Part shown: piece after piece, positions 26,267 to 34,936 of the stretch
How the letters are laid out: every line of letters starts with the position of its first letter
Numbering within the stretch: the first letter of the stretch is position 1
From: JAMZMI01 sp039944535
GTDB lineage: Bacteria > Bacteroidota > Bacteroidia > Cytophagales > Cyclobacteriaceae
Assembly (NCBI GenBank): GCA_039944535.1
Contig: JBDUYP010000022.1
Coordinates: forward strand, 62,001-126,000
Direction of reading: 5' to 3'
Length of the DNA: 64,000 bases
Made by a program: the position numbers and the translations under genes
Notes under the pieces: generated by a model
Told to the model about the DNA's origin: nothing
Seen by the model: only the letters and a program-made list of their open reading frames with translations
Databases searched by the model: none

Positions 26267-26815
26267 GTGACCGACCTAAAACTCATAAACGCCTGCAAGA
26301 AATCTGACGAAGGGGCTCAGGAGGAACTCTTTTTGAAGTTCAGGAGGTATGCTATGGGTGTTTGTCTCAGATACACTCGATCAGAAGAAGAGGCCAGGGA
26401 TATTCTCCAGGAAGGATTTATCAAAGTATTTAAATCGATAAAACAACTAAAAGACCCTAACCAACTGAAAAGCTGGATCAGGAAAATAATGGTAAACCAG
26501 TGCATCAATCATTATCACAAAAACTTAAAATTTGATCATCATGAAATAATAGAAGAGCTCGAAATCAGCGATGACAGGCACCAGGATGTGCTTTCGGATA
26601 TTTCCACAGAAGAAATATTGACGTTGATAAACAAGCTCCCGGACGGGTATCGCATCGTTTTTAACATGTATGTGATAGAAGGCTACTCCCATGACGAAAT
26701 AGCCGAAAAACTTGAAATAACTGAGGTCACCTCCAGAACCCAGCTTTTCAAAGCCAGAAGAATATTAAAGAAACAATTAACGCTCAATCACCATGAAGCA
26801 AAGAGACTCATTTGA
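26267..26815 (+). CDS. ECF-type RNA polymerase sigma factor
   Basis: A 182-residue sigma-70-family protein with region 2 (DILQEGFIKVFKSIKQLKDPNQLKSWIRKIMVNQC-like block at residues 45-80) and region 4 (INKLPDGYRIVFNMYVIEGYSHDEIAEKLEI) but no regions 1 or 3, the ECF arrangement. The start is GTG at 26267; no better start is seen. It overlaps the next gene by 23 bases, and that product has a short cytoplasmic N-terminus and a membrane segment, so it may be the partner anti-sigma factor (inference). Confidence 0.92.
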   Translation: MTDLKLINACKKSDEGAQEELFLKFRRYAMGVCLRYTRSEEEARDILQEGFIKVFKSIKQLKDPNQLKSWIRKIMVNQCINHYHKNLKFDHHEIIEELEISDDRHQDVLSDISTEEILTLINKLPDGYRIVFNMYVIEGYSHDEIAEKLEITEVTSRTQLFKARRILKKQLTLNHHEAKRLI

Positions 26816-27956
26816 CGACCTGCTAAAAGACAGGTTTGAGGACTGGGAGCCAGTCGCAGGAGCAGCCATATCATGGGGCAGCATTCGCTCTGGGCTACAG
26901 GCTAACCCTGCCAAAATTGGACTGTGGGCTCCCCTAAAATCAGGGTTTGCGAGCTGGATTTATAAGATTCTTATCCCATTTCTTATAGTATCGGGATCTG
27001 TGCTTTTTTGGTGGACCAGCCAGAGCTATGATGATAATATGTTGAGAGAATCAACGAAAAGATTTGATACGCCAATCACCAATAGTAGCCTTTCGCTCAA
27101 CTCACTGAATAGAGAAGCCTGTGAAAAGGAAGAAGAAATTTGCTACCCATCTCAAAGCATTTCAAATAAGGAAGTAGCAAATACACAACCAGAGCGTCCA
27201 GTAGCTGGTATCAAAAACCAGCAAGCCAACATGAGATCATACGGCAATCGCATACTGATGGCTCCCAACCTGCAGCGCTACGGAGTGGTGTTTTCACCTT
27301 ACGAAGTGGGAAAACCAAACATCCTCAGACACTGCCCCTTTCTATCAGGCATCATACCTCAAGAAGAAATGATCAAACTAGATTTTGGGCTGAATACTGA
27401 ACTTTTTTCATCCCACAATTTCATAAAAACAAATGGCACCACGACTGTGCATGGCCCGTCTCCTGTGTCTCTGAGCAGGCTGGGTTATGCGATCCAACTG
27501 AAAGCGCAATATGCCATTACTGATCGGTTCAGAGTGATGCTTGCCGGAGATTATCGCCAAACGAATTTCACCATAGATTTTTCAAAAGAAGAATTGGATG
27601 ACAATGGTGAGACGTCCAGAAATCAGGATCGGCTCGCATTCTCTCACCAATTTATAGGAGCTTCTGCAGGATTTTCCTATGCACTGTTTCAAAAGAAAAG
27701 ACTGACACATGTGGTTTCGTCAAGCTTCTCAATGCTGAAATCTATAAACAAAGAACAACTGCCCGATTACTCATTTAAAACAACTCGATTGCGGCTGATC
27801 AAATTGAACTATGACGTAGAATACAATCTCAATTCTCGCTTTAGGCTCAATTTTGGCCCGACCTATGGGGTATCACTAAATCGCCTGCATAGATCTGAAT
27901 TTTCTTTCCGAACCTCCACAATAGGGGTCAGGGCAGGCATCACTGGAATATTTTAA
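26793..27956 (+). CDS. Sigma-linked transmembrane protein with C-terminal beta-barrel-like region
   Basis: A 387-residue protein. Residues 1-50 are cytoplasmic in character (MKQRDSFDDLLKDRFEDWEP), followed by one transmembrane helix at about 52-72 (LIPFLIVSGSVLFWW) and a Ser/Asn/Gln-rich linker. From about residue 190 on there are alternating strands with aromatic ends (YAIQLKAQYAITDRFRVMLAGDYRQTNF ... LNFGPTYGVSLNRLHRSEFSF), like the outer-membrane barrels of PorT type. No signal peptide precedes the first 50 residues. The 23-base overlap with the ECF sigma gene indicates joint function; the N-terminus is the candidate sigma-binding part. I do not know a named family. Confidence 0.65.
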   Translation: MKQRDSFDDLLKDRFEDWEPVAGAAISWGSIRSGLQANPAKIGLWAPLKSGFASWIYKILIPFLIVSGSVLFWWTSQSYDDNMLRESTKRFDTPITNSSLSLNSLNREACEKEEEICYPSQSISNKEVANTQPERPVAGIKNQQANMRSYGNRILMAPNLQRYGVVFSPYEVGKPNILRHCPFLSGIIPQEEMIKLDFGLNTELFSSHNFIKTNGTTTVHGPSPVSLSRLGYAIQLKAQYAITDRFRVMLAGDYRQTNFTIDFSKEELDDNGETSRNQDRLAFSHQFIGASAGFSYALFQKKRLTHVVSSSFSMLKSINKEQLPDYSFKTTRLRLIKLNYDVEYNLNSRFRLNFGPTYGVSLNRLHRSEFSFRTSTIGVRAGITGIF

Positions 27957-28019
27957 AAAAATAGAATCAAAAACACAGAAAAATAACGTCCAATCATTTA
28001 TTGTAAATAACTGTACATT

Positions 28020-29432
28020 ATGAAAACTTTCTACCTTTTTAGCATCATGCTACTTCCCATCGCCATAAACGCACAATACCGGGATGCCGATAACGGAGCT
28101 TTGGAAAACGAAACACAATCAATCCAGCCTGTGCTCTTCAAAACCAATCTGGTAAAAGACAGCACCCTCTCATACGACTGGAACACCACCACTCAAGACT
28201 GGGTTTACACCGACAAGTCTGTAATAAAATACAACAATGACACGCTAGAAAACTGCACAATACGCTATCAGTGGTCTGATTTCACTGAAACCTGGGACAC
28301 ACAAGCAGTTAAAATTGAGACTACATATACACCAGACGGACAAAAATCTGAGGTTTTGGGTAAATCCTGGAACACGCAAAACAACACCTTCCAAAACAGC
28401 TATAAAGAAACTTACACTTACAATTCAGAGGGTAAAGCCACCAAATATGAAGCTGCCGAATGGAGTGAGGCAGATTTGGGCTGGAGAACCACAACCATAG
28501 AGATGATGGAGTATGATGAAAGCAACCGACTTGTGTTGTTTGAACTGTACCAATGGGACGAAAACTCAGACAGATGGACCGGCTTACTCCGCTTCACAAA
28601 TACGACCTTCGATGAATCTGATCGCGTGGCAGAATCTTTCGATTACAAATGGGAAAGCACTGACTGGGCATCATCTCCATACTACAAGTATGAGCATGAA
28701 TACAATGAAGAAGGGTCAAGGACGAGGTATTCGGGCTATGAATTAGATGAAACAACTAACCTCTGGGTGGAACGACACAGGGATGAAAACACATATACTG
28801 AAAGTAACCAACTGGATGTATCACTCCGCTACAGCCTAAACAGAGAAACAGACAGTCTTGAACTGACCGGGAAATCAGAGTTCACCTATTCTAGCTATGG
28901 TAGCTATACATCGCTAGGCTATACATATGACCGCAGCACGGGCGAATGGTTGTTGAGCGGAAAGTCCTCTTCGCTATTTGACGAAAATGGCAATCAGATT
29001 CTCAGCGAAAGCTACTATTGCTCCTCTCCCGACAACTGCCGTGGCTCTATAAAATTTGAGCACGTCTATGCCCCTGACGGGCATGAGACTGAGACAACCA
29101 CTTTCGTGTGGGATGAAAGCACCAACGACTGGACAAAAGTCCGTTTATTTGAGGCATTCTACTCCGAGTACCAGAAGCAAGAAGAAGAAAGTGAGCTATC
29201 GACTACTCCATTCAACCAATTACAAATTTTCCCAAACCCGGCATCATCTTTTGTAAAACTGAATATGCCTGCAGCCCGACTCAGTTTATATACCCCTGAG
29301 GGACGCCTGGTGCTTGATGATATCGTGAGTCAGGGTGACCGCTCAAACATTTCTCACCTACCTAAAGGCTTGTACATCTACCACATCACCACCAAAACCG
29401 AATCATCAACAGGAAAGCTAATAGTTAATTAA
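28020..29432 (+). CDS. Secreted protein of about eleven 32-residue repeats with T9SS sorting domain
   Basis: A 470-residue protein with a signal peptide (ending INAQ). From about residue 47 to 390 it consists of roughly eleven tandem repeats of 30-33 residues. The consensus is two aromatic strands separated by an acidic turn, W-(D/N)xxTxxW, and then Y(D/N)ExGR before the next unit (YQWDENSDRW, YKWESTDW, FVWDESTNDW; TYNSEGKATK, EYDESNRLV, LFDENGNQI). The pattern recalls YD/RHS-type beta repeats, but it is not a standard RHS sequence. Residues about 398-470 are a T9SS sorting domain (LQIFPNPASSFVKLNM, GLYIYHI). The protein is surface-exposed or released; binding is a likely role, without proof. 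Confidence 0.75.
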   Translation: MKTFYLFSIMLLPIAINAQYRDADNGALENETQSIQPVLFKTNLVKDSTLSYDWNTTTQDWVYTDKSVIKYNNDTLENCTIRYQWSDFTETWDTQAVKIETTYTPDGQKSEVLGKSWNTQNNTFQNSYKETYTYNSEGKATKYEAAEWSEADLGWRTTTIEMMEYDESNRLVLFELYQWDENSDRWTGLLRFTNTTFDESDRVAESFDYKWESTDWASSPYYKYEHEYNEEGSRTRYSGYELDETTNLWVERHRDENTYTESNQLDVSLRYSLNRETDSLELTGKSEFTYSSYGSYTSLGYTYDRSTGEWLLSGKSSSLFDENGNQILSESYYCSSPDNCRGSIKFEHVYAPDGHETETTTFVWDESTNDWTKVRLFEAFYSEYQKQEEESELSTTPFNQLQIFPNPASSFVKLNMPAARLSLYTPEGRLVLDDIVSQGDRSNISHLPKGLYIYHITTKTESSTGKLIVN

Positions 29433-29440
29433 ATAAAGAA

Positions 29441-29471
29441 AACCCGCAACCATTTCATCTCTCTGCGGGTT
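29441..29471. terminator. Hairpin after the repeat-protein gene
   Basis: aacccgca (29441-29448) pairs with tgcgggtt (29464-29471), 8 base pairs with a 15-base loop. No T run follows on plus, but the A-rich left flank would give a T-run on minus. It may end the plus transcript weakly or shield the aggagaagg ribosome-binding site of the next gene. Confidence 0.4.
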
Positions 29472-29480
29472 AGGAGAAGG

Positions 29481-29921
29481 ATGAGATATATCATTCTTCT
29501 CCTTTGCTTCGTAGCTATTGGATGTTATGAAGACAAAGTTGCACCTATCTGTACCGATTGCGACGCGATTTGTCCTATCTCAGTAGAAATAGATGAAGAT
29601 AGCTATGATAACGCTGTTTCCCACCCTATAGAAATCACCGATGCTTACATGGAAGATGATTGCCTGACAGTGGTTTTTGACTTTACAGGATGCGGAGAAA
29701 GCCTTGAGCTAAAACTTTATGATCAGGGAGTAGTAGCTGAGTCATTTCCAGTGCAGCGAAATATCCGTGTGGTATTGGGAGACGCATCGGGCAACTGCAC
29801 CACATCCTACACCAAGTCTCCCTCCTTCAACATGGAGGATACCCGAACTCAGTTTTTTGGCCCGATAGCATTCAACCTTGAGGGTTGGGATGAGCCGATC
29901 ATATATACAGATGAAGAGTGA
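29481..29921 (+). CDS. Small Cys-rich lipoprotein of unknown function
   Basis: A 146-residue protein with a lipoprotein signal (LLLCFVAIGC, Cys at about 15). The mature chain has further Cys pairs (CTDCDAIC, DDC, TGC, NC), probably disulfides, and a small beta domain. The start at 29481 is preceded by a good Shine-Dalgarno-like aggagaagg, rare in this window. It follows the repeat protein after a hairpin. The family is not recognised. Confidence 0.75.
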   Translation: MRYIILLLCFVAIGCYEDKVAPICTDCDAICPISVEIDEDSYDNAVSHPIEITDAYMEDDCLTVVFDFTGCGESLELKLYDQGVVAESFPVQRNIRVVLGDASGNCTTSYTKSPSFNMEDTRTQFFGPIAFNLEGWDEPIIYTDEE

Positions 29922-30017
29922 CGGATTCACATTCGCTTACCTGAAACGCAATACTATTTTTTGTTGATTACGGTTTTTGCAATTATTTTACCCAAATAAT
30001 TCATAAACAACCTTTCA

Positions 30018-30497
30018 ATGAAACATCTTGTCCTATTCCTGTCTTTTTCAGTTTTGTTACTTGCATGTTCTTTCGGTCAGTCTGAAGGTGAGATTACATC
30101 AAAAAAGGTTTTTGGTGGATATACATTCAGCCAGGGAGATAAAACGCTTACAATCAATCAACTTCTTTCTACCATGAAGGAAAACCCGGAGGCATATGAT
30201 TTAATGAAATCTGCAAAATCCACTACCGACGCAGCAAATGTTTTAGGCGTAATCGGTGGATTTATGATTGGGTGGCCTCTTGGTTCTGCAATTGGCGGGG
30301 GCGAGCCTAACTGGGCATTGGCAGGTATTGGAGCTGGAGTATTGGCAGTGGGCATACCTGTGAGCATCAGCGCAAATCGAAAGCTCCTAAATGCAGTAGA
30401 TCGCTACAATCAAGGCCTAGAAAACACATCCATGAATTACAGTCCAAAACTGAACCTTACTTTCGGAAATGGATTTGGGTTAGCACTTAATTTTTAG
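30018..30497 (+). CDS. Exported protein with a hydrophobic Gly-rich middle
   Basis: A 159-residue protein with a signal sequence containing a possible lipobox (LLLACSFG). After a polar first part (GGYTFSQGDKTLTINQLLSTMK) there are two hydrophobic Gly-rich segments (VLGVIGGFMIGWPLGSAIGGG and WALAGIGAGVLAVGIPVSI), followed by a polar tail ending in F. Such two-segment small proteins are frequent in Bacteroidota, but their function is unknown. It meets hisB tail to tail with a 13-base gap. Confidence 0.65.
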   Translation: MKHLVLFLSFSVLLLACSFGQSEGEITSKKVFGGYTFSQGDKTLTINQLLSTMKENPEAYDLMKSAKSTTDAANVLGVIGGFMIGWPLGSAIGGGEPNWALAGIGAGVLAVGIPVSISANRKLLNAVDRYNQGLENTSMNYSPKLNLTFGNGFGLALNF

Positions 30498-30510
30498 AAC
30501 TTCACGAATA

Positions 30511-31605
30511 TCACAACGCCCCCTTCGTACTGGGCAAGGAACTCATCTCATCCGGGTTTCTTCTGATCGCCATCTTGATGGCTTTAGCCCATGCTTTGAA
30601 GATGCCCTCTATTTTGTGGTGTTCATTATCGCCTTCCGCTTTGATATTGAGATTGGATAATGAAGTGTCAGAGAACGATTTGAAGAAATGGAAAAACATC
30701 TCTGTCGGCATCTCTCCTATTTTCTCACGCTTAAACTCAGCTTCCCAAACCATCCATGGGCGTCCTCCAAAATCAATAGCGACTTGAGCCAACACATCGT
30801 CCATAGGCAAGAGGAAGCCGTAGCGACTAATCCCTTTTTTATTTCCCAATGCTTTTTTGAAAGCTTCACCTAAAGCCAGCGCTGTATCTTCTATTGTGTG
30901 GTGTTCATCGATATGGAGGTCGCCCTTTACTTTGATTTCCAGGTCTATGCCACCGTGCTTACCGAGCTGATCCAGCATGTGATCGAAGAAGCCCAGACCT
31001 GTTTCGATAGCCGTCTGACCCGTTCCATCCAAATTCAAACTGATAGCAATATCCGTTTCCTTCGTGGTTCGAGTAACAGAAGCCTTTCTTGGTTTGAAAA
31101 TCAAGTGTTCGTAAATATCCTTCCAACTAGTAGTAGTCAATTCTGCTGACGTACTCGACTTTTCAGCAATATGAATAGCCTTGCAACCAATGTTTTCAGC
31201 AAGCTGCACATCCGTAGCTCTATCTCCTATCACATAGGAATTCTTGAGATCATAACCTCCATCAAGGTACTCGGTGAGCATACCAGTTCCGGGTTTTCTA
31301 TTCGGATGATTGTCTGCGGGGAAATGCTCATCTATATGGATAGTGTCAAATTTGACACCTTGACTCTCCAGCGTACGCATGATCAGGTTATGCACCGGCC
31401 AGAAGGTCACCTCAGGAAAGCTCTCCGTTCCCAGTCCATCCTGATTCGTAACCATGGCCAAAACAAAATCAGATTCGGCCTGAATCTTTTTCAAGTAGAA
31501 AAACACATCAGTGAGGTAGCTCACCTTATCTATGTTGTCTATCTGCTCGTCTTCTGTTTCGTGATTTATGGTTCCGTCTCGGTCTATGAATAGGATTGGT
31601 CGCAT
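30511..31605 (-). CDS. hisB: Bifunctional histidinol-phosphatase / imidazoleglycerol-phosphate dehydratase
   Basis: A 364-residue fusion. Residues about 1-165 are a HAD phosphatase (ILFIDRDGTINHETED, with the nucleophile and acid Asp in DRD). Residues about 170-364 are the dehydratase with its metal-binding HisB motifs (GFFDHMLDQLGKHGG, DEHHTIEDTALALGEAF, DNEHHKIEGIFKAWAKA). Two steps of histidine synthesis are thus made by one chain, as in enterobacteria and Bacteroidota. It is the last gene of this his cluster, 19 bases after hisC; hisHAFI are not here. Confidence 0.95.
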   Translation of the reverse strand: MRPILFIDRDGTINHETEDEQIDNIDKVSYLTDVFFYLKKIQAESDFVLAMVTNQDGLGTESFPEVTFWPVHNLIMRTLESQGVKFDTIHIDEHFPADNHPNRKPGTGMLTEYLDGGYDLKNSYVIGDRATDVQLAENIGCKAIHIAEKSSTSAELTTTSWKDIYEHLIFKPRKASVTRTTKETDIAISLNLDGTGQTAIETGLGFFDHMLDQLGKHGGIDLEIKVKGDLHIDEHHTIEDTALALGEAFKKALGNKKGISRYGFLLPMDDVLAQVAIDFGGRPWMVWEAEFKREKIGEMPTEMFFHFFKSFSDTSLSNLNIKAEGDNEHHKIEGIFKAWAKAIKMAIRRNPDEMSSLPSTKGAL

Positions 31606-31624
31606 TTTGATTTTTTAATTAAAC

Positions 31625-32668
31625 CTAATATTCCTTCAGCAATCTAATGAGTTCTTGATTTTCTTCTTTTGTTCCTACGGTGATTCTTAGGCAATCTTCA
31701 CAATGAAGCTGGGTACTCCTATCACGCACTATGAGGGTCTTTTCGATTAGATAATCGAAAATTTTCTTCGCCCCATCAAACTGCACCAGCAAGAAATTGG
31801 CATCACTCGGGATTATTTTTTGAGTAAACGAAAACCTCCCAATTTCCTCTGTCAACTTTGCACGCTCAGCGAGCAGTTCATTCACATAAGCCTTCTTTTT
31901 AGCCTCGTTGTTCAGCGCTTCAGCAGCAAGCCTTTGATTGGGCAAACTTATATTGTACGGCGGCTTGATCTTATCCAGCATGCTAATCACAAACGGATTG
32001 GCCATGGCCACCCCCACTCTGATTCCCGCCATACCCCACGCCTTGCTCAGCGTCTGAAGCACCACGAGATTTGGATAGTTTTCAAGTTCCTTTGTCCAGC
32101 TTTGCTCAGGAGAAAAGTCAACATAAGCCTCATCTACAATGACCATGCCCTGAAATTCATCAAGAATGGATGTGATGGCTTCTCTGTTCAGGAGGTTTCC
32201 CGAAGGATTGTTTGGAGAGCAAATGAAAACCATTTTACTTGACTGCCCCCAGGTGATTCTCAAAGTTTCTAAATCAATCTGAAAATCGGCAGTGAGTGGC
32301 ACCTTGACATTTTCAATCGCGTTGATATCCGCAGAAACGGCATACATACCATATGTAGGCGGCATGGTGATCACATTGTCTTTGTGAGGCTCGCAAAACA
32401 ATCTAAAAAGCAAATCGATTGGTTCATCGCTTCCGTTACCGAAAAAGACATTCTCTTTTCTGACCCCTTTCAGCTCCGCCCATTTCTCTTTCAGAGAGTT
32501 TTGATGCGGGTCAGGGTAGCGGTTGTAAAGTTCGGATGTGGACGAACCCAGAGAATTTTCATTGGCGTCCAGAAAAACTCCCAGACTGCCGGTGTACTCA
32601 TCCCTTGCGGAAGAGTACGCTTTTATCCCCTTTAGGTGATTTCTTATTAGTTTTTCCGGAGATACCAT
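31625..32668 (-). CDS. hisC: Histidinol-phosphate aminotransferase
   Basis: A 347-residue PLP-dependent class I/II aminotransferase: YSSARDEYTG near the start, DANENSLG, NGSDEPIDLLFR, FICSPNNPSGN, IVDEAYVDFS, and the PLP lysine in QTLSKAWGMAGIRVG. The N-terminus MVSPEKLIRNHLKGIKAYSS matches HisC proteins, which supports the ATG at 32668. The gene therefore overlaps hisD by 71 bases in another frame. It makes L-histidinol phosphate from the imidazole-acetol phosphate. Confidence 0.95.
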   Translation of the reverse strand: MVSPEKLIRNHLKGIKAYSSARDEYTGSLGVFLDANENSLGSSTSELYNRYPDPHQNSLKEKWAELKGVRKENVFFGNGSDEPIDLLFRLFCEPHKDNVITMPPTYGMYAVSADINAIENVKVPLTADFQIDLETLRITWGQSSKMVFICSPNNPSGNLLNREAITSILDEFQGMVIVDEAYVDFSPEQSWTKELENYPNLVVLQTLSKAWGMAGIRVGVAMANPFVISMLDKIKPPYNISLPNQRLAAEALNNEAKKKAYVNELLAERAKLTEEIGRFSFTQKIIPSDANFLLVQFDGAKKIFDYLIEKTLIVRDRSTQLHCEDCLRITVGTKEENQELIRLLKEY

Positions 32669-33956
32669 CTTCCCGTAGTTTTTTAAGCCTGATTGTTACT
32701 GCATTCTTGTGAGCGTCGAGCAGCTCTGCTTCCGCCATTCTTTCAATGGTAGGGCCGAGATGAAGCAGCCCCTCCTCATCTATCTTCTGATAGGTGATCT
32801 TCTTCACATAGCTATCCAAAGAAACACCGCTAAAGCTCTTGGCCCAACCATTGGTCGGTAGCGTATGATTGGTGCCTGACGCATAATCCCCAGCTGACTC
32901 TGGCGTATAGTTTCCTATGAAGACCGAACCTGCATTCTCTACTCTTAATGCCAATTCCTCGGCATCTTTGGTGCAAATGATCAAATGCTCGGGTCCATAC
33001 TTATTGATGATTTTGAGGATCTTATCTTCTTTGTTTTCTACCAGAATAGAGCTTTTCGAAAGCGCCTTTTCGGCCAAATCCTTTCTGGAAAGCTGTGCTA
33101 ACTGACTCTCAACCTGAGTATTGACCTCATCAGCCAATTCTTTTGAGGCAGCAATCAATATCACCTGACTATCCGCTCCGTGCTCTGCCTGTGATAGCAG
33201 ATCACTTGCTGCAAACGCCGGATCAGCCGATTCATCCACTACAACCAAAACTTCAGATGGTCCAGCCGGCATATCTATAGATACATCCGTTTGAGCTACA
33301 AGCTGCTTGGCAGCTGTCACATATTGATTGCCGGGACCGAAAATCTTGTGAACCTTAGGTACCGTATCAGTACCATAAGCCATGGCCGCAATGGCCTGCG
33401 CTCCACCCAACTTCAAAACACGGGTGATCCCCACCAGTTTGGCCGTGTACAAAACCACCGGGTTGATCTCACCCAACCTGTTGGTGGGTGAAGCCAAAAT
33501 AATTTCCTTGCAACCAGCAATTTTCGCTGGGAGACCTAACATCAAAACAGTAGAGAATAGCGGTGCAGAACCACCGGGTATGTACAGCCCAACCTTTTGA
33601 ATCGGAACTGATCGCCTGCTACACGTCACTCCTGGCATTACTTCCATGACAAGGTCACCCTGCTTCTGAGCCGAGTGAAACTTATGAATATTTTCATAAG
33701 CCACCTGAATGGATTCCTTGAGAGTATCAGCTACTTCTCCATCAGCAGTAGCAAATTCAGCTTCTGTCACCCACAGATCATTGAGTTCTACATGATCATA
33801 CTCGAGCGCAAGTTTTTTGAGTGCCTCATCGCCTCCTCTCTTGACCTTATCCAAAATAGGTTGAACAATCTTATTGATCTTGGTTTGATCAATAGCGGGG
33901 CGCTTGAGAATGCGTTTCAGTTCTTTCTTACCTGGATTTTCGTAAACAGGAATCAT
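32598..33956 (-). CDS. hisD: Histidinol dehydrogenase
   Basis: A 452-residue HisD: PGGSAPLFSTVLMLGLPAK, FGPGNQYVTAAKQLV, DMPAGPSEVLVV, LLSQAEHGADSQVIL (zinc-site Gln and His), and TNHTLPTNGWA. HisD normally ends near the segment AVTIRLKKL (about residue 427). Here about 24 more residues follow (KTNKKSPKGDKS, very basic), and this tail is what overlaps hisC. The start ATG overlaps the hisG stop by one base (TAATG). The enzyme oxidises histidinol to histidine with two NAD. Confidence 0.96.
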   Translation of the reverse strand: MIPVYENPGKKELKRILKRPAIDQTKINKIVQPILDKVKRGGDEALKKLALEYDHVELNDLWVTEAEFATADGEVADTLKESIQVAYENIHKFHSAQKQGDLVMEVMPGVTCSRRSVPIQKVGLYIPGGSAPLFSTVLMLGLPAKIAGCKEIILASPTNRLGEINPVVLYTAKLVGITRVLKLGGAQAIAAMAYGTDTVPKVHKIFGPGNQYVTAAKQLVAQTDVSIDMPAGPSEVLVVVDESADPAFAASDLLSQAEHGADSQVILIAASKELADEVNTQVESQLAQLSRKDLAEKALSKSSILVENKEDKILKIINKYGPEHLIICTKDAEELALRVENAGSVFIGNYTPESAGDYASGTNHTLPTNGWAKSFSGVSLDSYVKKITYQKIDEEGLLHLGPTIERMAEAELLDAHKNAVTIRLKKLREDGISGKTNKKSPKGDKSVLFRKG

Positions 33957-34813
33957 TATTTGATCATTTTTTCGATTGGCACTACCAAAACACCTTCGGC
34001 ACCAGCTTCTCTCAATTTCTCAATATTTTCCCAAAAATCATCTTCATTTATCACAGAATGTATGCTACTCCAGCCTTCCTGTGCCAAAGGCAAAACAGTA
34101 GGGCTTCTCATACCCGGCAATAGGTCGATGATCTTTTTTATATTATCGTTCGGTGCATTGAGCAAAACGTACTTATTATTTTTACCCTCAAGCACCGCAT
34201 TGATCCTGAAAATAACTCGCTCCAGAATTTCCCTTTTCTCGGCACTCAGCCCCGGGGAGGCTACCATGACTGCTTCAGATTTGGCCACTACCTCAACCTC
34301 CTTCAGTCCGTTTCCAAGCAGTGTGCTTCCGGAACTCACGATATCACAAATCCCTTCGGCAAGACCTATACCGGGCGCAATTTCCACAGACCCGCTGATC
34401 ATATGAACATCGGCGGACACACCCTTTTCATCCAAATATTTCTTAAGAATATTCGGATAAGAGGTGGCAATATTTTTTCCTTCAAAATAGCTCACCCCGG
34501 GGTAACTCTCCTCTCGTGGAATGGCTAGCGAAAGCCTACACTTAGAGAAACCAAGGTATTTGACCACCTCAATTTCCTTTTGATATTCGTCATGCACATT
34601 TTGCCCGACTATACCAATATCAGCAATTCCGTCCTCAACATAACCCGGAATATCATCATCTCTGAGAAACAAAAACTCTATTGGGAAATTATGAGATTGG
34701 GCCATTAGTTTCTTGGCTCCATTATTGAATTTGATTCCGCATTCGCGAAAAAGTTTTAGCGAGTCTTCGCTCAGTCGTCCTGACTTTTGAACTGCTACTT
34801 TGAGTCTTGACAT
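33956..34813 (-). CDS. hisG: ATP phosphoribosyltransferase (long form)
   Basis: A 285-residue HisG with the regulatory C-terminal domain (long, HisZ-independent form): KVAVQKSGRLSEDSLKLF at the start, GIADIGIVGQNV, and ATSYPNILKKYLDEKG. The C-terminal part (DLLPGMRSPTVLPLAQEGWSS onward) is the ACT-like regulatory domain that senses histidine. It catalyses the first committed step of histidine synthesis. It is the first structural gene of the operon, 74 bases after a His-rich leader peptide. Confidence 0.96.
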   Translation of the reverse strand: MSRLKVAVQKSGRLSEDSLKLFRECGIKFNNGAKKLMAQSHNFPIEFLFLRDDDIPGYVEDGIADIGIVGQNVHDEYQKEIEVVKYLGFSKCRLSLAIPREESYPGVSYFEGKNIATSYPNILKKYLDEKGVSADVHMISGSVEIAPGIGLAEGICDIVSSGSTLLGNGLKEVEVVAKSEAVMVASPGLSAEKREILERVIFRINAVLEGKNNKYVLLNAPNDNIKKIIDLLPGMRSPTVLPLAQEGWSSIHSVINEDDFWENIEKLREAGAEGVLVVPIEKMIK

Positions 34814-34887
34814 GATAAAATTTGAATGAAATAGATGATAAAATGAATGAATATAAAACGCCTAAGCAATACCGTGGAATTTTGGTA

Positions 34888-34932
34888 TCAATGATGGTGA
34901 TGATGCTCGTGATGTGTTGCGCTAAAATTCAT
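34888..34932 (-). CDS. hisL: Histidine operon leader peptide (7 His of 14 residues)
   Basis: On the minus strand, an ATG at 34932 opens a 14-codon frame ending with TGA at 34888: MNFSATHHEHHHHH. Seven of its residues are His, five of them the final ones. It lies 74 bases upstream of hisG and directly after a TAnnTTTG promoter element. This is the hallmark of a his attenuator: ribosomes stall in it when charged tRNA-His is scarce. Between leader and hisG I see only a weak hairpin (ATACC / GGTAT) and no T-rich intrinsic terminator, so the readout step is unclear. Confidence 0.85.
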   Translation of the reverse strand: MNFSATHHEHHHHH

Positions 34933-34936
34933 GCAG

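Noticed and set aside
34814..34887. Classical his attenuator terminator between leader and hisG
   Set aside because: Only a 5-base-pair hairpin (ATACC / GGTAT) without T run is visible; the leader itself is kept as a feature.
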